A program made the position numbers and the translations under genes. Positions 38,980-50,020 of a DNA stretch of 64,000 nucleotides are shown here, piece after piece; positions within the stretch are counted from its first letter, which is position 1, and each line of letters starts with the position of its first letter. The stretch is from Psoroptes ovis. Its lineage: Eukaryota; Arthropoda; Arachnida; Sarcoptiformes; Psoroptidae. Below the pieces are notes generated by a model. It did not search any database. It had not been told where the DNA came from and saw nothing but the letters and a program-made list of their open reading frames with translations. Location: positions 186,001 through 250,000 of the forward strand of contig PQWQ01000003.1 of the NCBI GenBank assembly GCA_002943765.1. Direction: 5' to 3'.

Positions 38980-39945
38980 CTATTTTCGTTCTGTTTGTTT
39001 ATTTGATAAATCATTCGTTGGTGGTGATGCCACTGATGATGATGATCGTAATGCAAATATCGTAAATTGATCATCATCATTAGTATTAGTATTCATATCG
39101 TTATTATCTTCAATATCATCACTGAATAATGATGATGTTGTCGGTGCAAATATCTTTGGTAAATAATCAATAATTTGTTGTAAGGGTTGTTGTTTCGGTC
39201 GTCGTTTTGGATTTACTCGAATTTGTTTATGTTGTAAATGATGCTGCTGTGGCTGCTGTTGTTTTAAATAATTTTTAAAATTATTTTCCAATATTACCGG
39301 AGTAAAATATTCATCCGGTATCATTTGCGTGATATATGGAAATTTTCGTATTATCATTGCCAGCCGATTCAAATATGATGGTATCGATTGTTGACATAAA
39401 CGTCGACAAAATTCATTTGAAAATGTATTACAATTATGATTTAATAAATGATAACGGGTACCAATATAATCTGATTTTCCCATTTCATCAACGATTTCTT
39501 CAATTTCGTTTAATGTTAATTCAGTATAACCAATCATCAGTGTTTGTTCATATTGTAAATGATTTGATATTTGTGATAATGATCGGACATCTTTTGGTTT
39601 ACTCATACGAAATATACTCGATATTGGAAGCGGATAACCACCGTATGCCCATTCAATGCCATAAACTTCAACACCTGTATGATATATACCTAAACCAGTT
39701 ATGTTAAGCATTTTATTTATTGATGGTATACCATATATGTTTAATTTGACTGGAATTTTAGCCCTACCAACATCATTATTACCATTACAATCATCATTAT
39801 CTTTGTCTTTATCATTTCCGTTGAGTTTTTCATTTTGTTTCATTTCTTGTTGTTGTTTTTCATGTCGATTTCCGTCATTTCGTTTCGTATTATCAATATT
39901 ATTATTCAAATGTTTACGTAAACATTGTCTTAATGAATATACCAT
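38980..39945 (-). CDS. DESI2: DESI2/PPPDE-family deSUMOylase or deubiquitinase
   Basis: This is a single-exon frame of 321 residues. PPPDE proteins are papain-like cysteine proteases that remove SUMO or ubiquitin. The catalytic domain covers about residues 64-220: GLGIYHTGVEVYG holds the catalytic His89, AYGGYPLP follows, and LLNHNCNTFSNEF holds the catalytic Cys172, then IPSYLNRLA and FTPVI. The order and wording match DESI2 rather than DESI1. Residues 1-63 and about 225-321 are extra, low-complexity Asn/Asp/Gln sequence; human DESI2 is about 194 residues. The start is the first ATG in the frame (39945); the frame stays open further upstream without an ATG, so a short 5' exon is possible. 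It is divergent from the pseudophosphatase gene. Confidence 0.88.
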   Translation of the reverse strand: MVYSLRQCLRKHLNNNIDNTKRNDGNRHEKQQQEMKQNEKLNGNDKDKDNDDCNGNNDVGRAKIPVKLNIYGIPSINKMLNITGLGIYHTGVEVYGIEWAYGGYPLPISSIFRMSKPKDVRSLSQISNHLQYEQTLMIGYTELTLNEIEEIVDEMGKSDYIGTRYHLLNHNCNTFSNEFCRRLCQQSIPSYLNRLAMIIRKFPYITQMIPDEYFTPVILENNFKNYLKQQQPQQHHLQHKQIRVNPKRRPKQQPLQQIIDYLPKIFAPTTSSLFSDDIEDNNDMNTNTNDDDQFTIFALRSSSSVASPPTNDLSNKQTERK

Positions 39946-40484
39946 TATCGAAGAAATACGGGAAAGATTCAAATGATGATGATGTTGTTTCAAGGGACAA
40001 ACAATAAATGACTATGGAATATGATCGGAGTAAATCTAGCGAAACGAAACACAAAAATTCAAGCTAGAATCGAAATCTTTTGGGCCCAATATATGAGCCT
40101 ATGGATTGAAATTCAAATTGAATTATGAAAAAATTAAATTTCAGTTCAAAGTAACGCCACCTATCAATTGGAAATACAAGGGTGGAATTTTCAAATTTTG
40201 AAAATTTGAAATTTTGAAATTTTCAAAAATCAAAAATTTGAAATTTTGAAATTTAATTTGATTTTTTCTTAAATATATTTCTTACCATCACACAGACCAA
40301 ATCACAAATGATTTAAATTACCAAATTAATTCGAAAAATGTAATTTTTGTGTTGAAATTATTATTATTTGTTCGTTCATTGGTTGGTTGGTTGAACATTA
40401 ATTTTTTTCAATTTTTAAAAAACGAAAATTGTCAAAATTTAACGATCAAACTTAAGGGAACTTGACGCGGAATCAATTGATATA
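39946..40484. promoter_or_regulatory. Shared upstream region of the DESI2-like and pseudophosphatase genes
   Basis: A 539-bp gap separates two divergent start codons, so both promoters and 5' untranslated regions should lie here. Around 40190-40260 are runs of TTTGAAATTT-type inverted repeats. No TATA box or initiator stands out from the AT-rich background. Confidence 0.4.
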
Positions 40485-43400
40485 ATGGCCCATAATAATA
40501 ATGATGATAATGATGATCAAAGCAAAATTCAACCAAAGAAAACTGTTCGTAGAAAATCCATTTCAATTGCAAGATCTAATAATGCTAATAACAGCAATAA
40601 TCGCCATTATCATCGACGTCATAATCATCATTATCCTCATCATGGTCGTCGTAGTAGCGATAGTAGTCTATCAAGTATTGGTATTGGTTCAATATTTCAA
40701 CAACATCAGCAACAACAACAGTTAAAACATCAAAAATCAATGGCAAAATCAATACATTTACCACCAAGATGTGATTATGTCCCCAGATTAACACCCGAAG
40801 GTTTTCATGATGATCAATTACCATCAACATTGTATGATTGTATTGTATACGTTATTTATTGTTCAAAACATGAACGTATTGCTGTTACAAATCGTAAAAA
40901 AATGGGTTGCGTTTGGTTACCATTTGTTATATTAATGGATAATAATGGCAATTGTAAAAATAATTTTAATGATTCTTCCATCAACGGTGCTAATTGCGAC
41001 TGTGATTCAACAACATGGAAAAAAGCATCAGACGATGGTGTATCAATATTGATTGGTAAGCAAGATCCCGAAATGGATGCCAAAGAAATTGAACGTTTAT
41101 CACCGAAATATCGTGCTCAATATGCTCAAATATTACGAATACAAATACCGTATTATAAGAATAATATTAGTAATAATAATAAATTAATGAAAAAATTATA
41201 TCAAAATAAACCAATGTCAATACGAACAATAACAAGAATAATGCAATTTGTTTATCTGCAATCAAATAATTTCCACTGTTGTGAAAATACAATCAAAGTA
41301 AATTGGATTACATTGAATGAAATAATGACAGGTAAAATTGATAAATTATGGGGACCCGAACTGCAGCAAATGGTCGAACAAATATTGAAATCAATGAAGA
41401 GCTCATCGACGATAACAACGAAAATAATCACTGAACAACCATTATCATATGCATTACAATTACTGACAAATAAATCCAATAATCAATATGAATATGAAGC
41501 TTTAGAATATTTCAATTTAGACAAAAATCATAATCATATTATTATGATTTATATGAGCTTCCTACAACATTGTTATCCATCCATAATGATGTCATTCGAA
41601 TCATTTCGTTCATATTTTATTAAAAATTGTGATTCATCATTGGATCAAAGCCGACTACTGCCATTATTTCGATCATTTATAAACAATGAAAAAAGACAAC
41701 AACAACAACCAACGATTGATTATATTGATTTCAATGAATTTCTTATTGGACTGATAGTAATCGATCCAAAAACTTTGGACAAATTGACTGTACGTTTACG
41801 TTCAATATTTCGTTATTATGATTATGGACGTAAAAATTATTTGGATCATATGGATATGATTAAAATGTTAAAGGATATAGATTCAAACTATAGTGATGCA
41901 CAAATTAATACAATGATGGAACAATTTTGGCAACAAATTAAACAAATAAAATCCAATAACAAAGATGTAAATATTGTAAAATTGGATGAATTTATTGAAT
42001 TTTTTAAAATAATAGAAACAACAACCCCAGCCACAGCAACAACAATGAAATTTTCTATCAATAACCTTTGCCGTATCAAACAAAGTTTATTGATGCGTTT
42101 AATAATGATTTCTGGCCATGATGATAATGATAATAAAGTCAAGCCAAGTTCTTGTGGAAATAAAATTAATACGAATAGTCACAATATACGAAATAAGGAC
42201 AAAAATTCAAATTCAAATAAATATTCCAATGATAATTATGACCGTAAAGATTATAGAATGATTGAATGTCAACAATGTTTTATTAATAATCAAAGAAACG
42301 GTGTTAATGGACGTAAACAACAGCCTAAACCTATGAATTTATCCGAATATCGTATCGGTAGCCATTGTGTAACGCTGAATAAATATGGCCACTGTGTAGA
42401 GCCGAAAATTATTTGGAAATCAATGAACTGGCCGAATTATAACCGAAGAAAGTCGGATTCATCTGATACATCTGATAACGATGTGGATGATGATGGAAAT
42501 TCATTCGATTCGAATGAAATTCCTACGAATAATAATGATAATAATTTAGATAAATCTATTGATTCAATGAATGTCGATAATGAAGAATTAGATAAACAGC
42601 ATCGTCGACAACAACATTGTTATCGTTATTCAATCGATTTTGTTTTCCCATACACATCGATTGCAAACATATTCATTGAATTAATACAAGATTTCGCTCG
42701 TAAATCGAAACAATTTACGAATAATTTGAATAATAATCGAATAATCAATGGTATAATGACATCATCAGTGGATGAATGTTCATTATTTGTAAAATATTTA
42801 AATATATTATGTAAAAAATTAGAAAAATTATATCGATATGAACGAAAATTGATTAAATTGAATGGATCAACATTTATATTTGGTAATCTAAGCGGTAATT
42901 TAGATAAATTATTTCATGTGAATCATTTGTTTTTTCATAGTTTTCCAGTGATGGTTGAAAATGTGGTATTTTTAGGTAATTATTTATGATATATTAGGCT
43001 GTCCGAAAAGTCTCTGTCGATTATATCGTAGGAAATTATTAGAAAATCGGCAAGAACTTTTCGGACAACCAAATCAAAAAAAAAAAATAAATCTATAATT
43101 AAATAGAAAATATTTGAATTATTTCCATTTATATTTCAAACCAACCATTTTCAATTATTATCAGGTAATTATTCATGTAAAAATATTAATGATAATAATA
43201 ATCAAAATAATGTAAATAATGATCGAAATATTAATAACCAAAATAATAATAATTGTATTGAATGCTTATTATATCTATTCGCAATGAAATTAATTCAACC
43301 AAATAAAATACATTTATTACGTGGTCAGAATGAATTATCATTATTATCATTATTACCAATGAAATCATCGAAAACAATAATCAAAACAACAGCAACAGAA

Positions 43401-46342
43401 CCCAAGCAAACATTGAACAAAAGTGGATCATTGAAAAGAAGAGAATTAATGATGAATATCAATGAAACAACACCACCAACAACACCAACATTATTGAATG
43501 AATGTAATCAAAAATATGGCCAAAAACATGGCCAAATTATATGGGAATTATTAACAAATATATTTACATTATTACCATTAATTGTTATTATTGATGAACG
43601 CGTAATGTGTTTACATTCGGGTATCCCCTCATCATCATCATCATTATCATTATTGAATTGTAAGAATTATGAACAGCAAAATGAATCACAATTCAATGAA
43701 TTTAATGATAATAATAAACAACAACCGAATCGTGATCAACAACAACGTGATTTACATCGAATAACAAAGCAGGCAAGAACATTTCTATTTTTCATAATTC
43801 CAAAGCCCTTCAACCTAATAATCTTTGAATTATCTCCAATTTAAAGATTATTACACGCTATCCATTCGATATGGTCGATGATGATTACAATAATAATCAA
43901 AATATTAATAATATCAATTATACAATTGAAATGACAAAACCGAAATCATTGATTAAACAAACTAATTGTAATCCGATGGAAATTTTCAAAACAAATACCT
44001 TTACAATCGAACAGCCACCACCCCCACCACCATCACCACCATCCTTATCATTAAAAACCAAAGATTTGAAAATCAAATTACCATCACCACCACCATCATT
44101 GAATAAACAACAGCAAAACATCATGAATAATGCTGGAAAAAGTGGCCCAGAATCAATTGAAAACCCAACAAAAACATTGGCCATAAATTCAACTAAGACA
44201 AATTCAAATGTAATTAAAATCAACAAAGAAAGTATGGAGACGATTTGTTCCAACAAACAACCATCATCATCATCATCATCATCATCATCATTATCATCAT
44301 CAAAATTGTCATGTATTTCATCAATAATAAAAGTAAGAATTTATGCTCGTTTGTGTTTATGTTTGTTTGTTTTTGATTTAATTCAAATTTTTCTCAAAGA
44401 AATAATGATAATTAGAATTATTTTTAATCACTTGAAACAAAACAAAAACAAGTAAATATACAAGAAAAAAAAACGAAACAAATAATAAGAATTAAAAGTA
44501 ATGATAATGATGTATTTACCCAAAATGAATATTATTCCTAAGAATTAGTGATTATACAAGATGATATGATTATACATGATATAATATAAGATATAATTAT
44601 TAATTAATTAAAATTTTATGTTTTTCGATGTGTAATTCACAATTAAAACTTGAATTAGGGCACTTGAATTTATTTGTTTAGATCACAAACTATAGACCTG
44701 TGTGATTCCGCTGAATTTTTAACGAATTTTTAGTTTGCTAACTAGGAATTACTTCAGAAATGAATTTCAGAATAACCTCGTTCCTTCTTTCGATTCCAAG
44801 GCCAAAATGGTCTACAAAAAGCCTTAGGAATTAAACTCTGGAATATTTGCTTTGTTTGTCCTGAATATAAATGCCTCGTTTCTCTCTATGACAAGGTTAT
44901 TCTTATCTTAGTGTCTTATCAAACAGGAAAACTAAAAACATTCATGAATACAAAAATGTCTTACACACAGAGATGCCTTAATATCGCAAAATTCTTGGTG
45001 AAAATTGTCAGAAATTCTTCCTTAGTACCAAATAAATAAAAATAATAATAATTCTTAAATCTTTTTTATTTTGATATTTTTGCCTAAACCATTATTTATA
45101 AATCATAATAATACTGCATTTATTCCTGTTTTACCAAGTTACATTCACCAAATTACATTCATCATAACAATTATGAATAATAATCACAGAAATACTAAAA
45201 AAACAATTGTGTAATACGATTCATAAATGATTATAAATAAATAATAATAAATCAAATGACCAAGATTATTGTTTTTTATTAATTCTTTTCCATTTCACTT
45301 TCATTTATTCATTCATTTCCAAAGTCAAATTCATCAATTACAAGCTTAAATCCTCATTTGAAAACAATAAGCAAATCGAATCAATTTATTCATTTAATTC
45401 ATTCACCAATGATGAAACAAGTAATAATGGCAACAACACCGACAACAACGACAATGCTTCATAACATTAATTTCAAAATTATCAAAGATAATCAGGTTTG
45501 TTTTCTTGATTATTATTATTATTGTTTTCTCATTATTATCATTGACATACATGTTTGAATAAGTCTAATTATTCACTTATTCATTTATTTATTCAAGAAA
45601 AATACAAGTTTCTTCAAGAATTTCGCGTTTGAATATTCTTAAGAATTGTGTTTAATAGGACAGGATTTCATTTCATTCATTTCTTCATAATTTTCCAATT
45701 TAGTACAGGCAGTAGTCTGCACACTGTCTAGCGTTTTAAGGGCTGAATATTCACAAAAATTCAAAACAATCAAAAAAATATGTTTATCACGATTCAATGA
45801 TTTTCTAATTTCTTTCGTTTTTTTAAATTCTTCCCACGTCTGCCACCACTGTGCTTTCTCATCATAAAAATAATAAAAATCGACTAATCGAAAATAAATA
45901 AATGTGACAAGTTGTTAGCATTTCTTAAGAAATATCGTAATCGACAGCAGCAACAGCAGAAGCAGCCTTTGCAAATTCAGCAACCGGTAATGTATTTTAT
46001 TGAATAAATAATTTTCAAAATATTCACCCAACGAAATTGAAATAACTCATTTAAAACCCTTTTAAATAGGAAAATATCAATAAATCTGATCATGGTTATG
46101 ATGAACAAATAAATCAATACTTTGACCGACAAGAATTTGACAATTTTCTACGCAATAACGGCATTGATTATGTGATACGATCAAATAATAATAATGAAAA
46201 TAATACAAGACAACAATCGAAAAAATTATTTTATACAAATTTCAATCAAAAATTATTGACAATCAATGATAACAATGATAATAATTATGTGACCATATTC
46301 ATTGATACAAACAATAATCGTATACGTTGCATACGATTTTAG
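40485..46342 (+). CDS. Nudix-like/EF-hand-like/PPP fusion protein with dead phosphatase domain
   Basis: Exons 40485-42975, 43165-43772, 43847-44332, 45325-45495, 45930-45986 and 46070-46342 join without frame conflict to 1361 residues. Residues about 113-290 resemble a Nudix fold (YDCIVYVIYCSKHERIAVT, ILRIQIP, VNWITLNEI, LWGPEL) but lack the Nudix box. Residues 355-510 resemble a degenerate EF-hand module of the calcium-sensor type (DFNEFLIGLIVID, IFRYYDYGRKNYLDHMDM). Residues 790-1361 are a PPP serine/threonine phosphatase domain. Against PP1 the metal and catalytic residues have changed: D64 to Asn801, H66 to Ser803, D92 to Asn832, N124 to Gln885, H125 to Asn886, H248 to Asn1310; only H173 remains (His981). 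Catalysis is therefore unlikely. The 50021-54510 gene is its paralogue. Intact frames, splice sites and phases argue against a decayed gene. Confidence 0.85.
42976..43164 (+). other. 189-bp intron bounded by direct repeats, with a mini-element inside
   Basis: The donor side reads AGGTAATTATTTATG (42974-42988) and the acceptor side AGGTAATTATTCATG (43163-43177), a 14/15 match. Splicing uses the AG/GT of the first copy as donor and that of the second as acceptor. The intron interrupts the phosphatase motif corresponding to GDYVDRG (LG/NYS here), where the paralogue has none. A mariner-like element fills 42994-43073. Confidence 0.75.
42994..43073 (-). mobile_element. Mariner-like mini-element, subfamily A, in pseudophosphatase intron 1
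   Basis: TTAGGCTGTCCG to CGGACAACCAAA with TATATCGTAGGAAATT centre. It takes up 80 of the 189 intron bases. Confidence 0.85.
43773..43846 (+). other. GC-AG intron
   Basis: The donor reads AAGCAG/GCAAGA and the acceptor TTTAAAG/ATT, phase 0 on both sides. Joining gives LHRITKQ/IITRYPFDMVDDDY, which lines up with the segment after HGG in PPP phosphatases. No GT donor nearby restores this frame; GC-AG introns normally have such a strong donor context. Confidence 0.7.
44333..45324 (+). other. 992-bp intron of the pseudophosphatase gene
   Basis: GTAAGA donor, TTCCAAAG acceptor, phase 0 on both sides. Only AT-rich non-coding sequence was seen inside. The flanking exons are low complexity, so this acceptor is less certain than the others. 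Confidence 0.55.
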
Positions 46343-46450
46343 GCTATTATTTCATATCATTAATCATAATTAATGCATAATATAACCTTCAATAATTTTG
46401 CGATTGTCTTTACCATTGGTTTTTGATTGGTTTTCACTGATTTTTGTTCA

Positions 46451-46456
46451 AATAAA
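46451..46456 (+). terminator. Candidate polyadenylation signal of the pseudophosphatase gene
   Basis: An AATAAA hexamer lies 109 bases after the TAG stop, a usual distance for a short 3' untranslated region. Confidence 0.4.
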
Positions 46457-47040
46457 TCAATACAATAGCATCAATAGCTTTTCAATTATTTCACAATTTA
46501 TTAAATTAAACATCAAATATTGTTCAATCGAACAATAATACATTGATTTTAATGCGCAATTAAATAATGATGACGATACATTAATAATAATCATAAATAC
46601 AGCTTACGACCTTGACAATTATTAGTTGTAATGTGTAAGAGTACAACCTCATTGCCAACACACATTACAATCATTACGATTGATTACTCTATCGATTGAT
46701 TTCATGTAAAATGTTTGAAAAAATTCATTTTCATTCATGAATTATTCGGATTTTGAATTATCAATCCATGTGTAAGCATATGTTTGATGCATGGGCAACA
46801 AATAAACGCTTGTAGATTTAACAAATCTCTTTCGATCGACGATTTTCGCTCTGCCACATCTTGTTGTTTATATTATCATTATTCAATGGAGAAAATCTAT
46901 GGTATGATCAACTAGCTTTTTGTTGATCATCGCAAGCTTATATACGATCATAGACACACACACACAAATGGCATAAACACATTGCAATTTCGCGCCCTAT
47001 TTAGCGCATTTCTCAACGATTATAAATTGATGGCAATGTA

Positions 47041-47124
47041 TTAGGTTGTCCGGAAAGTTTTGGTCGATTTTCATTGAGCAACTCTATTGATTAAGCCGAA
47101 TGAACTTTTCGGACAACAACCTAA
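47041..47124 (-). mobile_element. Mariner-like mini-element, subfamily B
   Basis: TTAGGTTGTCCGG to CGGACAACAACCTAA (a duplicated AAC near the end). Confidence 0.85.
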
Positions 47125-47242
47125 AATTTAAAATAAACTAAATAAAATAGTTGATGCCATATAATTATTGATGCTTAAGTATTTTATTTTACTCATTCAA
47201 AAAATAGAAAATTGTTGTCTGCTTATATGTGTTTGATTTAAG

Positions 47243-47271
47243 TAAATAAATAAATAAATAAATAAATAAAT
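47243..47271. repeat. AAAT microsatellite
   Basis: Seven consecutive AAAT units between the pseudophosphatase and TatD genes. Confidence 0.88.
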
Positions 47272-48099
47272 GGGCGAAAGAATGGTAGAAAAATGTGTGT
47301 TTGTTTACTCACGATGATACGACGATGCCTTAACCACCATTGTTGATAATGCTTTGAAGAACCAGATTTGATAAAATTTGATATGAAAAATATAACCAAG
47401 TCATGATTTAGAGCCTAGTTTAAGCTTGGTTGATTGTTGTTAATTGATTAATAATTAATTTGATTTGATTTAATGTGTGTATGTTTGCGTTGATAATAAT
47501 TGATAATCAATGATTATGTGATTTGAAATTGATTTAAATTCAATTCAAAGTTGATCATATCGAATAGAATTCTAAAAAATATCAAATATCATCATCAATT
47601 GATTATTATTAGTTGAATTATCATCATCTTGTTTAATTTATTCTACATCGAATGTGTAAAATTATCAAAATTTTTGAAAATTTTAAAATTTTGTTCTTTT
47701 TCGAATCATTGATTGGAGGCGTTGGTTCGCTTTATTTCTTTGTTTGTCGTCGATTATTGATTCAATGCCGATTGCCAGTGTTTTTGATTTTGTTTTGATT
47801 GTGTTCTATGCAGTAATCGACGAAACTGACAATTTGTAAATATTTTTTTGTTACATCATCATCATTTGTCGTCGTTGTATTATCAATTGTTTTGGTAATA
47901 AATACAAATTTGAAAACTTTGCCATTATCCATTGCAGACAATATATTTATTTTCCTCGAAATATACTCGTTGTTACATCATTTTAAATTATTTGATTTGT
48001 TGTTTTTTCTATTTTTTAAGAATAGTTTTTCATAATTAATTTCGAGTGTTCACCAGACACTAAGACAGACGATAATAATAAACAACAAAAAAAAAGATC

Positions 48100-49439
48100 A
48101 TGAACATATTAAGTGAAAATGTTCGTGATTTAGTAAATCAAGATTTTCAAGATTTAAATCTAGATTGTCTACTCAATGATGGCCATTATTTATTGATTGA
48201 TATTGGTGCCAATCTAACTAATCGTAAATTTGCACGTGATCTTGAATCGGTATTACAACGTGCTAATGATGTTGGTGTGAAAAAAATTATTGTCACTGGG
48301 ACATCGATTAATTCAAGTCGGGAAGCATTACGATTAGCACGTTTACATCCAGGTAAATTTGGATTATTTTGAATATTTTGAATAATTTTATTCTTTATAA
48401 ATTCAATTCTCGTAGATGTACTATATTTCACAGCCGGGGTGCATCCCCACGATGCAAAACAATGGAATGAACAATCAGAATCGATGCTAAGAGGTTAGTA
48501 CCTTTCTGTTTTATATTAATTTGACATGTTTTAATTTTGTCATTTTTTAAAAATCATCATTCATTCATCTTAAGATCTGGCATCAAATAGTGAATGTGTA
48601 GCGATCGGTGAATGTGGTACGTACATTGAATGAATCAATGTTAATCCCTTGATTTTAATTTGAATTTTATTTTTTTAATTTCAACAGGTTTAGATTATAA
48701 TCGTGATTTTAGTCCTCGCGAACAACAACGTGAAGTATTCATCAAACAATTACAAATAGCAATCGATTTGAAAAGTAAAGGATTAAATCGTCCATTATTT
48801 TTACATGAACGTGATGCACATAATGATTTTGTTGATATTTTAGAAAAATTTAAAACTGAATCATTACCAAATATTGTTGTACATTGTTTTACTGGCACTC
48901 AACAAGAAGCATTGAAATATTTAGATATGGGTTTCTATCTAGGTATTACTGGTTTTATATCGAAAATGAAACCTGAAAATGGTTTGATGCAATTATTTCA
49001 AGAGAAAAAATTTCCAATTAATCGTCTCAGTAAGATGTTCTTACCTTTAATTTTGATTTAATTCAATCTTAATCTATTTATCTTCATCAATCACAACCAG
49101 TGCTCGAGACCGATAGTCCATATTGTTTTCCAAACATACGTAGTAATAAATTACCACAAAAAATTAAAGATTCAATGACAGAAAATTCATTAAGCTATCT
49201 GAATCGGTAAGGCTATAGATTTGTAAAATATTCTAATATAAAATTAATTAATTAATTCTAATTAAAAATATGGCCATTATCATCTATAACCCTTCAGATA
49301 TAGTTCATTTCAACGTAATGAACCATCTAGTCTACCGATTACATTGGAAATTGTTGCCGCATATCTTGAAATGAAACCAGAAGATGTCGCATTGAAGACC
49401 ACATTGAATGCATTAAATTTTTTTGGCATTTCTTGTTGA
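48100..49439 (+). CDS. TatD-family metal-dependent nuclease
   Basis: Exons 48100-48352, 48416-48493, 48575-48616, 48688-49029, 49101-49206 and 49298-49439 join to 320 residues, nearly all introns in phase 1. TatD enzymes are two-metal TIM-barrel 3'-5' exonucleases acting on DNA (and RNA), implicated in repair of oxidised DNA and in apoptotic DNA breakdown. Family motifs are in order: LIDIGANLT (residues 32-40), TAGVHPHDAKQW (90-101), AIGECGLDYNRDF with metal ligand Glu123, FLHERDAHNDF (His164), VVHCFTGT (His190) and LETDSPY (Asp243). The C-terminus has RNEPSSLP and NALNFFGI as in Escherichia coli TatD. It is closer in motif wording to bacterial TatD than to human TATDN1. The start is the first ATG and the length is normal. 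Confidence 0.93.
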
Positions 49440-50020
49440 TTCGTTGGTTTGATCATTTGAAAGCCTGAAGCTAATATTTTAAAAAGCCTGTGAAACTATA
49501 ATCCAACTGCATACCTTGAACCAAACAATCGTAATTCGTTGTAATCGTTCAATTAATGTGATCAATACAATAATTATCATCATTTTTTTGACTTAATGTT
49601 TGATAATTTATAATTTTTTATATACGAAAATAAACTTTAAATGAATTTTTCAGCCTTTTTCAATCATTTACGAGGGATGAAAGGGTTGAATTTTTTTAAT
49701 TAATTAAAAAATTAATGATTTTGAATTAATTATTTTTAATTATTTCTCAAATGTGTTCAAACATATACCCTATCTTCAAATACACTTCAAATACACAAGT
49801 GTTTCGATTGTCGATTCAATAAATAATAACTGTTGTGAACACACACACAAACACCAGTTTGATTAATGAGCTTGAATTGATTTATTAATCGAGTGTTTTC
49901 TTCTATTTTCAATTTTTGAAAATTTGAAAGGGTTAACTTCAATGAATGGGATGAATGATTAATATCATTATTGGTTCGTATTTACGTCTTGAATCTAATC
50001 AAATCGATCTAATCAATTGA
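49440..50020. other. Convergent 3' region between TatD and PPP genes
   Basis: This 581-bp stretch carries both 3' untranslated regions. TTTATT at 49881-49886 is an AATAAA on the minus strand, 135 bases past the minus-strand stop. Nothing else was recognised. Confidence 0.45.
49629..49634 (+). terminator. Candidate polyadenylation signal of the TatD gene
   Basis: An AATAAA hexamer lies 190 bases after the TGA stop, before the convergent gene. Confidence 0.4.

Larger units (their letters stand above)
46343..48099. other. Intergenic region between pseudophosphatase and TatD genes
   Basis: It holds the pseudophosphatase 3' untranslated region, a subfamily B mini-element at 47041-47124, an AAAT microsatellite at 47243-47271, and presumably the TatD promoter near its right end. 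No other gene was seen. Confidence 0.5.

Noticed and set aside
40501..40830. Open frames overlapping the pseudophosphatase exon on both strands
   Set aside because: They are shadows of AAT, CAT and GAT codon runs in the real frame.
40485..46342. The dead phosphatase as an assembly error or pseudogene
   Set aside because: No frameshift or stop in 4 kb of coding sequence, all intron phases match, and the changed residues are substitutions within an otherwise aligned domain.
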